DNA of 64,000 nt, from positions 186,984-250,983 of the forward strand of contig NW_020650971.1 in assembly GCF_003573695.1 (NCBI RefSeq). Direction: 5' to 3'. This document shows positions 9,981-20,882 of this stretch, in pieces (position 1 is the stretch's first letter; the number at the start of each line of letters is the position of its first letter). This DNA is from Papaver somniferum (Eukaryota; Streptophyta; Magnoliopsida; Ranunculales; Papaveraceae). The notes under the pieces were generated by a model. That model was given only the letters and a program-made list of their open reading frames with translations, made no database searches and was not told the origin of the DNA. The position numbers and the translations under genes are program-made.

Positions 9981-10452
9981 TGTTAAAAATATAAACTTGA
10001 TTTTAGTTTGGAAGTGTCTAGAATTATCTAGGCCCAACTAGTCTATTGTAGATTAGTCCACAATACTCTAGCCCATCTAGAGGCTTCATGGCTATAAGGG
10101 CCCAAGCTTACTAGAATATTCATGAATGTACAAAAGGTTCTAAACTATCTAGAAATATCTAGCACATGTTGGGATAGATATTTCTCTAGGGAGTTCTAGA
10201 GAATTCTTAGGTTGGCTATAAATAGGGAGGTAGTGCAACCAAGTGAAGGTGTAATTGAGTGAAAAACAAAGTTAGTGGTAAGGTGAGAATTAAAGGGAGT
10301 GTGTGTAAGAAGTAAGGTCTTGTACCACCAAACAAAGTTTTGAGAGCAATAAAATTTCATTTCTCTTAAACCACAGTTGAGTGTCTGTGAGCCCATTCTC
10401 AAATCATTTTCAATACCCATTTAGCCCATTAACTCCAAAATCATTTCCAACA
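9981..10452 (+). repeat. LTR 1
   Basis: 472 bases, TG...CA. It lacks ten bases (tagttagttg) that are present in LTR3 near the acatgttg motif and has five extra bases (gtttg) near its start. Confidence 0.93.
10218..10225 (+). promoter_or_regulatory. LTR promoter TATA box
   Basis: ctataaatag in LTR1, repeated in LTR2 (near 14764) and LTR3 (near 19310). A likely polyadenylation signal, aataaa, follows at 10348. Confidence 0.65.
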
Positions 10453-10455
10453 AAG

Positions 10456-10467
10456 TGGTATCAGAGC
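10456..10467 (+). other. Primer-binding site, element A
   Basis: tggtatcagagc, three bases after LTR1, complementary to the 3' end of plant initiator tRNA-Met. The same site follows LTR2 at 15002-15013. Confidence 0.9.
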
Positions 10468-10478
10468 CATAGATCCTA

Positions 10479-13400
10479 ATGGCTAGTGAAATGTTTCCGT
10501 TTCATGTACCTAAACTCACCAAAGATAACTATGAAAATTGGAGTATCCAAATGAAGGCGTTATTAGGCTCGCAAGATGCATGGGAGATTGTAGAGAAAGA
10601 TTATGTTGAACCGGATGATGAAGCGGCGCTTCCGCAAAATGAAAAAGATGTGCTGCGCATTTCAAGAAAGAGAGACAAGAAGGCTCTCTACCTCATCTAT
10701 CAAGGAATGGATGAGTCGTCATTCGAGAAGATATCAAGAGCCGCTAATGCAAAGAAAGCGTGGGAGATTTTGCAAAATTCATTCAAAGGCGTGGACAAAG
10801 TAAAGAAGGTACGGTTGCAAACTCTAAGAGGTGAGTTCGAATCTCTCTCCATGAAAGAGTCCGAATTAATATCGGATTATTTTTCAAGAGTTTTAGTTGT
10901 TGTTAATCAACTAAGAAGAAATGGCGAGGTCATGGGTGATAGTCGTGTGATTGAAAAAATACTACGGTCACTTGTTCCTAAATTCGACTATATCGTCGTT
11001 GCAATCGAGGAGTCCAAAGACGTTGAATCCATGACCGTGGATGAGCTCATGGGATCTCTTCAAGCCCATGAAGAAATAATGAGAAAGAGAAATAAAGAGG
11101 GAGCGGTAGAACAAGTTCTACAAGCTAAGCTTACTTTAAAAGACAAAGGAGAGAGCTCTAGTAATAATGCTAGAGGAAGAGGACGTGGCTACTACGGCGG
11201 AAGAGAAAGAGGCAAGCAAAATAACGATGATCAGAGAGGCCAGAGGTCAAGCTCCACAAGAGGTCGTGGTAGAGGAAATAATTCATGGCGCAACAATAAT
11301 AGGCCAAGGTATGACAAATCTCAAGTCGAATGCTATAATTGTCATAAGCTTGGTCATTATGCTTCGGACTGTCGATCTTCTTCAAATAATGTCGAGGAGA
11401 GAGCAAACTACGCTAGTAAAGAAAATCAAGAAGACCAGACCTTGTTGGTGGCATGCAAAGGAGGTGACTATGATGAAAACTGTACATGGGTGCTTGATAC
11501 GGGAGCAAGCAACCATATGTGCGGCACGAAGGAAAAATTCGTGGAGCTTGATGAATCAGTTTCCGGCAATGTGACGTTTGGAAATGGAGCGAAAACTCCG
11601 GTGAGTGGTCTTGGCAAAATTTTGATTCGATTAAAAAATGGAAGCCATCAATTTATTTCTAATGTTTATTATGTCCCTAACGTAAAAATGAATATATTAA
11701 GTTTGGGACAACTCTTAGAAAAGGGCTATAGGATGAACATGGAAAACCTTAGTCTTTTCATAAGAGATAGGAGAGGAAAACTAATTGCCAAAGTGCCAAT
11801 GACGGGAAATAGGATGTTCTATCTGAACATTCAAAATGACATCGCGAGATGTCTGACTGCTTGTGTGAAAGACTCGTCATGGCTCTGGCATCTTAGATAT
11901 GGACATCTAAATTTTGGAGGATTAAAGTTACTGTCCAAACAAAATATGGTTAGAGGTTTTCCAAGAATAGACCACCCGGATCAATTGTGCGAAGGATGTT
12001 TACTTGGAAAACATTTCAGAAAAAGTTTTCCTAAGGAAACACTGACGAGAGCCACAAAGCCACTGGAGTTAGTTCACACGGACGTTTGTGGACCAATAAA
12101 GCCAAGCTCGTATGGTGGAAATAACTATTTCCTCATATTTGTCGACGATTTTAGTCGAAAAACATGGGTTTATTTCTTGAAACAAAAATCGGAGGTTTTC
12201 TCCAATTTCAAGAAATTTAAATCCATTGTGGAGAAAGAAAGCGGCTTCGAAATTGTGTCTATGAGATCAGATAGAGGAGGTGAATTTACCTCGAAGGAGT
12301 TCGAGTCTTACTGTGAAGACAATGGAATCCGTCGGCCTCTTACGGTTCCATATACACCTCAACAAAATGGAGTTGCCGAAAGGAGAAACAGGACAATTCT
12401 CAATATGGCTCGGAGTATGTTGAAGACAAAGAGAGTGCCCAGGGAGTTTTGGGCAGAAGCAGTTGACTGTGCGGTTTACCTGATAAACCGATGTCCCACA
12501 AAAAGCGTGTGGAACATGACTCCTTTAGAAGCATGGAGCGGAGTGAAACCCGGCGTCTCACACTTACGAGTATTCGGAAGTATCGCATATGCTCATGTGC
12601 CGAACCAGCTGAGAACGAAGCTGGATGACAGGAGTGCCAAGTACATATTTATCGGTTATGACTCTCGGTCCAAGGGATACAAGTTGTACGATCCAATCAA
12701 TAGAAAGGTCATCACAAGCAGAGATGTGGAGTTCGATGAAGAAGGCATCTGGGACTTCGGTGTTCAAGAAAAGGATTACAATTTTCTCCCTATCGTAGAA
12801 GAAGAAGAACAACAACCACCGGTACCAGAATCTCCAGCTAATACACCACCTCCGTCTCCTTCAGCGTTGCACCAAAATGATCCATCATCAGCAGATGAAA
12901 GCTCAAGCGAGAGGCCCTTACGGACGAGGAGTTTAAATGATATCTACGGAGACAATATATCTCTCTTTTGTCTCTTTGCAGATAGTGAACCAATAACTTT
13001 TGACGAAGCCGTGGAAAGTGAAAAATGGAGAAAGGCGATGAATGAAGAAATTAAGGCTATTGAGAAGAATAGCACCTGGGAGCTTGTAACACTTCCGAAA
13101 GGACAAAGAGCAATTGGAGTAAAGTGGGTGTACAAAGCCAAGAAAAACGCAAAAGGGGAGGTTGAAAGATACAAGGCAAGATTGGTAGTAAAAGGATATA
13201 ACCAAAGAGAGGGCATCGACTATGATGAGGTATTTGCTCCTGTTGCTCGTCTTGAAACTATAAGATTAATTATCTCTCTAGCTGCCCAGAATAGATGGAA
13301 AGTCCATCAAATGGACGTCAAGTCTGCCTTTCTAAATGGGCATCTTGAAGAGACGGTATACGTCGAGCAGCCGCCGGGGTACGAAGTAAAAGGACAAGAA

Positions 13401-14540
13401 AATAAAGTCCTGAAGTTGAAAAAGGCTTTATACGGCCTAAAACAAGCGCCGAGAGCATGGTATAGCAGAATCGACAAGTACTTCCAAGAAAATAATTTTA
13501 AGAAATGCCCGCATGAACATGCTCTCTATGTGAAGGTGGATGAAAAGGGAAATATGTTGCTCGTCTGCCTATATGTGGATGATTTGATCTTTACCGGCAA
13601 TAATCCTACAATGTTCGAGGAGTTCAAGAAAACGATGACGAGAGAATTTGAGATGACGGACATTGGTCTTATGTCATACTATCTCGGGCTTGAAGTAAAA
13701 CAACAAGAAAATGGAATATTTATATCTCAAGAAGGATATGCGAAGGAAATCCTTAAGAGATTTAAAATGGAGGAGTGTAATCCGGCAATTACTCCCGTGG
13801 AATGCGGAATCAAGCTATCAAAGATCGATGAAGGAGAGAAGGTCAATCCGACTCTTTACAAGAGCCTTGTTGGAAGCTTGAGATACTTAACTTGTACAAG
13901 GCCAGATATTCTCTACGGAGTAGGACTAATCAGTCGCTACATGGAAGCACCTACGGTTACCCATATGAAGACTGCCAAGAGAATTTTGCGCTACTTAAAA
14001 GGTACGCTTAATTTCGGTTTATTTTACTCGTCGTCAGACAAGTACAAACTCGTTGGATACAGCGACAGTGATTGGGCCGGAGATTTAGATGAAAGGAAAA
14101 GTACTACTGGTTTTGTATTTTTCCTCGGAGATACAGGCTTCACTTGGAGTTCGAAGAAGCAACCGATCGTCACGCTCTCCAGTTGCGAAGCTGAGTACGT
14201 CGCAGCAGCATCGTGTGTTTGTCACGCGATATGGCTAAGGAGTTTAATGAATGAACTTAAAATGGAGCAGGAAGAACCGACTACAGTATTTGTGGACAAC
14301 AAGTCAGCAATAGCTTTAGCAAAGAATCCAGTGTTCCACGACCGCAGCAAGCACATCGACACACGGTACCATTTTATCCGAGAGTGCATATCGGAGAATA
14401 AGGTACAACTGAAATACAAAGTCTCAAGACCAAGTTGCGGACATATTCACGAAACCTCTAAAGCACGAGGTCTTCGTCAGATTGCGAGAAATTCTTGGAG
14501 TTACTTCAAATCAAGTTTAAGGGCGGCTGTTAAAATATAA
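10479..14540 (+). CDS. Copia gag-pol polyprotein, element A (near-intact)
   Basis: A single 1353-residue frame. It contains a gag (UBN2-like) region, an Arg/Gly-rich stretch, a CCHC zinc knuckle at about residue 285 ([14 protein letters not shown]), the protease site DTGA at about 340, an integrase zinc finger from about 471, the integrase triad D535/D598/E634 (35 residues between the last two), and RT with YVDD at about 1032. RNase H motifs SDSDWAG and SCEAEYVA follow. A 2-base deletion near 14417, seen against element B, shifts the last ~40 residues and runs the frame 13 bases into LTR2. All catalytic motifs precede the break. A 3-base difference near residue 205 from element B keeps frame. 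Confidence 0.93.
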   Translation: MASEMFPFHVPKLTKDNYENWSIQMKALLGSQDAWEIVEKDYVEPDDEAALPQNEKDVLRISRKRDKKALYLIYQGMDESSFEKISRAANAKKAWEILQNSFKGVDKVKKVRLQTLRGEFESLSMKESELISDYFSRVLVVVNQLRRNGEVMGDSRVIEKILRSLVPKFDYIVVAIEESKDVESMTVDELMGSLQAHEEIMRKRNKEGAVEQVLQAKLTLKDKGESSSNNARGRGRGYYGGRERGKQNNDDQRGQRSSSTRGRGRGNNSWRNNNRPRYDKSQVECYNCHKLGHYASDCRSSSNNVEERANYASKENQEDQTLLVACKGGDYDENCTWVLDTGASNHMCGTKEKFVELDESVSGNVTFGNGAKTPVSGLGKILIRLKNGSHQFISNVYYVPNVKMNILSLGQLLEKGYRMNMENLSLFIRDRRGKLIAKVPMTGNRMFYLNIQNDIARCLTACVKDSSWLWHLRYGHLNFGGLKLLSKQNMVRGFPRIDHPDQLCEGCLLGKHFRKSFPKETLTRATKPLELVHTDVCGPIKPSSYGGNNYFLIFVDDFSRKTWVYFLKQKSEVFSNFKKFKSIVEKESGFEIVSMRSDRGGEFTSKEFESYCEDNGIRRPLTVPYTPQQNGVAERRNRTILNMARSMLKTKRVPREFWAEAVDCAVYLINRCPTKSVWNMTPLEAWSGVKPGVSHLRVFGSIAYAHVPNQLRTKLDDRSAKYIFIGYDSRSKGYKLYDPINRKVITSRDVEFDEEGIWDFGVQEKDYNFLPIVEEEEQQPPVPESPANTPPPSPSALHQNDPSSADESSSERPLRTRSLNDIYGDNISLFCLFADSEPITFDEAVESEKWRKAMNEEIKAIEKNSTWELVTLPKGQRAIGVKWVYKAKKNAKGEVERYKARLVVKGYNQREGIDYDEVFAPVARLETIRLIISLAAQNRWKVHQMDVKSAFLNGHLEETVYVEQPPGYEVKGQENKVLKLKKALYGLKQAPRAWYSRIDKYFQENNFKKCPHEHALYVKVDEKGNMLLVCLYVDDLIFTGNNPTMFEEFKKTMTREFEMTDIGLMSYYLGLEVKQQENGIFISQEGYAKEILKRFKMEECNPAITPVECGIKLSKIDEGEKVNPTLYKSLVGSLRYLTCTRPDILYGVGLISRYMEAPTVTHMKTAKRILRYLKGTLNFGLFYSSSDKYKLVGYSDSDWAGDLDERKSTTGFVFFLGDTGFTWSSKKQPIVTLSSCEAEYVAAASCVCHAIWLRSLMNELKMEQEEPTTVFVDNKSAIALAKNPVFHDRSKHIDTRYHFIRECISENKVQLKYKVSRPSCGHIHETSKARGLRQIARNSWSYFKSSLRAAVKI

Positions 14541-14998
14541 ACTTGATTTTAGAAGTGTCTAGAATTATCTAGGCCCAACTAGTCTATTGTAGATTAGTCC
14601 ACAATACTCTAGCCCATCTAGAGGCTTCATGGCTATAAGGGCCCAAGCTTACTAGAATATTCATGAATGTACAAAAGGTTCTAAACTATCTAGAAATATC
14701 TAGCACATGTTGTAGTTAGATAGATATTTCTCTAGGGAGTTCTAGAGAATTCTTAGGTTGGCTATAAATAGGGAGGTAGTGCAACCAAGTGAAGGTGTAA
14801 TTGAGTGAAAAACAAAGTTAGTGGTAAGGTGAGAATTAAAGGGAGTGTGTGTAAGAAGTAAGGTCTTGTACCACCAAACAAAGTTTTGAGAGCAATAAAA
14901 TTTCATTTCTCTTAAACCACAGTTGAGTGTCTGTGAGCCCATTCTCAAATCATTTTCAATACCCATTTAGCCCATTAACTCCAAAATCATTTCCAACA
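14528..14998 (+). repeat. LTR 2, shared between elements A and B
   Basis: 471 bases. It serves as 3' LTR of A (purine tract 14518-14526) and 5' LTR of B (primer site at 15002). It lacks the five-base ttggg segment present in LTR3. Confidence 0.93.
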
Positions 14999-15024
14999 AA
15001 GTGGTATCAGAGCCATAGATCCTA

Positions 15025-18000
15025 ATGGCTAGTGAAATGTTTCCGTTTCATGTACCTAAACTCACCAAAGATAACTATGAAAATTGGAGTATCCAAATGA
15101 AGGCGTTATTAGGCTCGCAAGATGCATGGGAGATTGTAGAGAAAGGTTATGTTGAACCGGATGATGAAGCGGCGCTTCCGCAAAATGAAAAAGATGCGCT
15201 GCGCATTTCAAGAAAGAGAGACAAGAAGGCTCTCTACCTCATCTATCAAGGAATGGATGAGTCGTCATTCGAGAAGATATCAAGAGCCGCTAATGCAAAG
15301 AAAGCGTGGGAGATTTTGCAAAATTCATTCAAAGGCGTGGACAAAGTAAAGAAGGTGCGGTTGCAAACTCTAAGAGGTGAGTTCGAATCTCTCTCCATGA
15401 AAGAGTCCGAATTAATATCGGATTATTTTTCAAGAGTTTTAGTTGTTGTTAATCAACTAAGAAGAAATGGCGAGGTCATGGGTGATAGTCGTGTGATTGA
15501 AAAAATACTACGGTCACTTGTTCCTAAATTCGACTATATCGTCGTTGCAATCGAGGAGTCCAAAGACGTTGAATCCATGACCGTGGATGAGCTCATGGGA
15601 TCTCTTCAAGCCCATGAAAGAATGAGAAAGAGAAATAAAGAGGGAGCGGTAGAACAAGTTCTACAAGCTAAGCTTACTTTAAAAGACAAAGGAGAGAGCT
15701 CTAGTAATAATGCTAGAGGAAGAGGACGTGGCTACTACGGCGGAAGAGAAAGAGGCAAGCAAAATAACGATGATCAGAGAGGCCAGAGGTCAAGCTCCAC
15801 AAGAGGTCGTGGTAGAGGAAATAATTCATGGCGCAACAATAATAGGCCAAGGTATGACAAATCTCAAGTCGAATGCTATAATTGTCATAAGCTTGGTCAT
15901 TATGCTTCGGACTGTCGATCTTCTTCAAATAATGTCGAGGAGAGAGCAAACTACGCTAGTAAAGAAAATCAAGAAGACCAGACCTTGTTGGTGGCATGCA
16001 AAGGAGGTGACTATGATGAAAACTGTACATGGGTGCTTGATACGGGAGCAAGCAACCATATGTGCGGCACGAAGGAAAAATTCGTGGAGCTTGATGAATC
16101 AGTTTCCGGCAATGTGACGTTTGGAAATGGAGCGAAAACTCCGGTGAGTGGTCTTGGCAAAATTTTGATTCGATTAAAAAATGGAAGCCATCAATTTATT
16201 TCTAATGTTTATTATGTCCCTAACGTAAAAATGAATATATTAAGTTTGGGACAACTCTTAGAAAAGGGCTATAGGATGAACATGGAAAACCTTAGTCTTT
16301 TCATAAGAGATAGGAGAGGAAAACTAATTGCCAAAGTGCCAATGACGGGAAATAGGATGTTCTATCTGAACATTCAAAATGACATCGCGAGATGTCTGAC
16401 TGCTTGTGTGAAAGACTCGTCATGGCTCTGGCATCTTAGATATGGACATCTAAATTTTGGAGGATTAAAGTTACTGTCCAAACAAAATATGGTTAGAGGT
16501 TTTCCAAGAATAGACCACCCGGATCAATTGTGCGAAGGATGTTTACTTGGAAAACATTTCAGAAAAAGTTTTCCTAAGGAAACACTGACGAGAGCCACAA
16601 AGCCACTGGAGTTAGTTCACACGGACGTTTGTGGACCAATAAAGCCAAGCTCGTATGGTGGAAATAACTATTTCCTCATATTTGTCGACGATTTTAGTCG
16701 AAAAACATGGGTTTATTTCTTGAAACAAAAATCGAGGTTTTCTCCAATTTCAAGAAATTTAAATCCATTGTGGAGAAAGAAAGCGGCTTCGAAATTGTGT
16801 CTATGAGATCAGATAGAGGAGGTGAATTTACCTCGAAGGAGTTCGAGTCTTACTGTGAAGACAATGGAATCCGTCGGCCTCTTACGGTTCCATATACACC
16901 TCAACAAAATGGAGTTGCCGAAAGGAGAAACAGGACAATTCTCAATATGGCTCGGAGTATGTTGAAGACAAAGAGAGTGCCCAGGGAGTTTTGGGCAGAA
17001 GCAGTTGACTGTGCGGTTTACCTGATAAACCGATGTCCCACAAAAAGCGTGTGGAACATGACTCCTTTAGAAGCATGGAGCGGAGTGAAACCCGGCGTCT
17101 CACACTTACGAGTATTCGGAAGTATCGCATATGCTCATGTGCCGAACCAGCTGAGAACGAAGCTGGATGACAGGAGTGCCAAGTACATATTTATCGGTTA
17201 TGACTCTCGGTCCAAGGGATACAAGTTGTACGATCCAATCAATAGAAAGGTCATCACAAGCAGAGATGTGGAGTTCGATGAAGAAGGCATCTGGGACTTC
17301 GGTGTTCAAGAAAAGGATTACAATTTTCTCCCTATCGTAGAAGAAGAAGAAGACAACAACCACCGGTACCAGAATCTCCAGCTAATACACCACCTCCGTC
17401 TCCTTCAGCGTTGCACCAAAATGATCCATCATCAGCAGATGAAAGCTCAAGCGAGAGGCCCTTACGGACGAGGAGTTTAAATGATATCTACGGAGACAAT
17501 ATATCTCTCTTTTGTCTCTTTGAGATAGTGAACCAATAACTTTTGACGAAGCCGTGGAAAGTGAAAAATGGAGAAAGGCGATGAATGAAGAAATTAAGGC
17601 TATTGAGAAGAATAGCACCTGGGAGCTTGTAACACTTCCGAAAGGACAAAGAGCAATTGGAGTAAAGTGGGTGTACAAAGCCAAGAAAAACGCAAAAGGG
17701 GAGGTTGAAAGATACAAGGCAAGATTGGTAGTAAAAGGATATAACCAAAGAGAGGGCATCGACTATGATGAGGTATTTGCTCCTGTTGCTCGTCTTGAAA
17801 CTATAAGATTAATTATCTCTCTAGCTGCCCAGAATAGATGGAAAGTCCATCAAATGGACGTCAAGTCTGCCTTTCTAAATGGGCATCTTGAAGAGACGGT
17901 ATACGTCGAGCAGCCCCGGGGTACGAAGTAAAAGGACAAGAAAATAAAGTCCTGAAGTTGAAAAAGGCTTTATACGGCCTAAAACAAGCGCCGAGAGCAT

Positions 18001-19062
18001 GGTATAGCAGAATCGACAAGTACTTCCAAGAAAATAATTTTAAGAAATGCCCATGAACATGCTCTCTATGTGAAGGTGGATGAAAAGGGAAATATGTTGC
18101 TCGTCTGCCTATATGTGGATGATTTGATCTTTACCGGCAATAATCCTACAATGTTCGAGGAGTTCAAGAAAACGATGACGAGAGAATTTGAGATGACGGA
18201 CATTGGTCTTATGTCATACTATCTCGGGCTTGAAGTAAAACAACAAGAAAATGGAATATTTATATCTCAAGAAGGATATGCGAAGGAAATCCTTAAGAGA
18301 TTTAAAATGGAGGAGTGTAATCCGGCAATTACTCCCGTGGAATGCGGAATCAAGCTATCAAAGATCGATGAAGGAGAGAAGGTCAATCCGACTCTTTACA
18401 AGAGCCTTGTTGGAAGCTTGAGATACTTAACTTGTACAAGGCCAGATATTCTCTACGGAGTAGGACTAATCAGTCGCTACATGGAAGCACCTACGGTTAC
18501 CCATATGAAGACTGCCAAGAGAATTCTGCGCTACTTAAAAGGTACGCTTGATTTCGGTTTATTTTACTCGTCGTCAGACAAGTACAAACTCGTTGGATAC
18601 AGCGACAGTGATTGGGCCGGAGATTTAGATGAAAGGAAAAGTACTACTGGTTTTGTATTTTTCCTCGGAGATACAGGCTTCACTTGGAGTTCGAAGAAGC
18701 AACCGATCGTCACGCTCTCCACTTGCGAAGCTGAGTACGTCGCAGCAGCATCGTGTGTTTGTCACGCGATATGGCTAAGGAGTTTAATGAATGAACTTAA
18801 AATGGAGCAGGAAGAACCGACTACAGTATTTGTGGACAACAAGTCAGCAATAGCTTTAGCAAAGAATCCAGTGTTCCACGACCGCAGCAAGCACATCGAC
18901 ACACGGTACCATTTTATCCGAGAGTGCATATCGGAGAATAAGGTACAACTGAAATATACAAAGTCTCAAGACCAAGTTGCGGACATATTCACGAAACCTC
19001 TAAAGCACGAGGTCTTCGTCAGATTGCGAGAAATTCTTGGAGTTACTTCAAATCAAGTTTAA
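15025..19062 (+). pseudogene. Copia gag-pol polyprotein, element B (frameshifted)
   Basis: Nearly identical to element A in sequence and domain order but broken by small indels. These are a 1-base deletion near 16734 (integrase), a 2-base insertion near 17353 (linker), single-base deletions near 17522 and 17916, and a 2-base deletion near 18052 (RT, before YVDD). Only about half a dozen substitutions separate A and B, so indels roughly equal substitutions. The C-terminus is intact here ([16 protein letters not shown]) where A is broken. Gag and protease remain open to 16806. It could supply RNA and LTRs but not a full polyprotein, unless some indels are assembly errors. Confidence 0.9.
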
Positions 19063-19069
19063 GGGCGGA

Positions 19070-19540
19070 TGTTAAAATTATAAACTTGATTTTAGAAGTG
19101 TCTAGAATTATCTAGGCCCAACTAGTCTATTGTAGATTAGTCCACAATACTCTAGCCCATCTAGAGGCTTCATGGCTATAAGGGCCCAAGCTTACTAGAA
19201 TATTCATGAATGTACAAAAGGCTAAACTATCTAGAAATATCTAGCACATGTTGTAGTTAGTTGGGATAGATATTTCTCTAGGGAGTTCTAGAGAATTCTT
19301 AGGTTGGCTATAAATAGGGAGGTAGTGCAACCAAGTGAAGGTGTAATTGAGTGAAAAACAAAGTTAGTGGTAAGGTGAGAATTAAAGGGAGTGTGTGTAA
19401 GATATAAGGTCTTGTACCACCAAACAAAGTTTTGAGATCAATAAAATTCATTCTCTTAAACCACAGTTGAGTGCTGTGAGCCCATTCTCAAATCATTTTC
19501 AATCCCATTTAGCCCATTAACTTCAAAATCATTTCCAACA
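19070..19540 (+). repeat. LTR 3
   Basis: 471 bases ending CCAACA. It has the longest version of the acatgttgtagttagttggg segment and several small deletions in its 3' half. It abuts the truncated multi-F-box gene directly. Confidence 0.93.
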
Positions 19541-20882
19541 GAAGAGAGGTGAAAATAGATGGTTTTTTTGTCTTGTACTCAAGTTATAAATACGGGTGTT
19601 ATAATTCGTTGGATCGAACAAGCAGAACAAGCCATTCAAGGGCTCTAGCATATCACTTTCGTCCCATTTAATTGAATCTACTAGAAAAGCTTCACCACCA
19701 CTTTCAAAGCCAGATTTTGTTGAGAAGACGTTGATTGAACTATAACCATCAACAGCAACGAGAATTTGAGGTTTTCTTTTTACTTGATAAAGATGTAAAT
19801 CTATGAATGAAGGGTTAGAGATAAGAGAATTCCAATTCTACAAACAGATTTGAATGTGAGAAGAGTTTTAGCAGGAACATGGCTGAGTATATTTATTATT
19901 TCCTGGATTTTAATTTTCCTTGTCTGATCCTGCAAAATAGATGGAATATTTTCAACTTCAAAGAAAACACATTTTAAGGAAAAATAAATAAATTCTCTTA
20001 ATTACCGAAATCATAATATGGTATTGAAGTAAAAAAATAATCCTGATATCAAGGAAAGTTGAATAACTAAATAGATGAAGGCACAAAATATAGAAAATAA
20101 ATGCAAAAATATATATTGCTATAAATGGAACAGGAAGATTAATTAGTACTTTGTATTTCTGTAGATAATATCGAATGGTATGCTTTCTCTTCATGTCTTT
20201 GCATACAAGTCGTAGGTTAGCAACAGTTTCAATTGGAACATTTTTCATGATAGTCTCAGCCACCTCTGCATACATGAAAATAGTACCCAAAGGCTGTTGC
20301 GTTGCCAATCTCTCCGCCTTAAGCTGTGCCTGTCTTTTCTGAAAAGAGAATTCAATTATGAACAGCTTGAATCCAGAAATAAAGAAAGTCTTCTGCTGGG
20401 TGGCATTTTCAAATTGAATGTTCAAAAAAAAAAAAGCTCAATTTACATTCACTTACTTCATCTTGTATACTCTGGTGGTCATCTACCAATCTCTGTAAAA
20501 TATAGTGAATTAACAATTGCGTACAAGGACAACATTCAAGGGTGGGAAAACAAAAATGAAATTAAAAAAAATTATGGTAGAAAATATAAATAAATTACCT
20601 TGTGTCGTAACTTGTAGCGCATATATAGTCGTAGATAATCATTATAGTAGAAATTCCAGCATGAACACCATAACTGGTTAACAGATTTCTGGTAGTTTAT
20701 TGGCAATGATTTGGACAACATTAGTTTGTTCAAATATTTTCAGAAGCGTTGTATCGTCTCCCTAAAATTGATGAGCAAGGAGTCAAATCAATCATCATCA
20801 TAAGATCATAAACCCAAAAAATTAACGCATTCAATTGAAGAAAAATAATAAATGAAGAAAGTGAAAAGCAATTTACCCCCAT
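19541..20882 (-). pseudogene. Multi-F-box gene, truncated by LTR3
   Basis: Exons on the minus strand, all phase 0: start codon 20880-20882 with exon end 20877; 20599-20761; 20457-20492; 20150-20338; and 19541-19929. Exon 2 holds a degenerate F-box (VVQIIANKLPVKSVNQL), exon 4 another (VAETIMKNVPIETVANLRLVCKDMK), and exon 5 a good F-box (IQEIINILSHVPAKTLLTFKSVC) followed by an FBA start (GLFCLFDPTNYNTRIYNLSTRQ) like the intact F-box genes here. Three F-box-like units in one gene are unusual. The copy is broken: 2 bases missing at LPVKS in exon 2, 1 base missing after KSVC in exon 5, and the FBA region cut at 19541. The exon 4 donor (AAA/GTACTA) is weak. Exon joining is my inference from matching phases. 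Confidence 0.68.

Larger units (their letters stand above)
9981..19540 (+). mobile_element. Tandem Ty1/copia array: LTR-internal-LTR-internal-LTR
   Basis: Three ~471-base LTRs (9981-10452, 14528-14998, 19070-19540) begin TGTTAAAA and end CCAACA. They separate two internal regions in the same orientation. Each internal region begins with a primer-binding site matching initiator tRNA-Met and ends in a purine-rich tract (aagggcgg). Domain order gag-protease-integrase-RT-RNase H defines Ty1/copia; the lineage is probably Tork-like, but I cannot fix it. The middle LTR is shared. With no matching target duplication at the outer ends, unequal recombination between elements is the simplest origin. 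Confidence 0.95.

Noticed and set aside
12933..13216. Hydrophobic minus-strand frames within the copia RT region
   Set aside because: Antisense shadows of the pol frame; repeated at 17.4-17.8 kb only because element B repeats the region.
20297..20593. Plus-strand frame in each unit (RCQSLRLKLCLSFLKREF)
   Set aside because: Antisense shadow of multi-F-box exon 4 and its intron.
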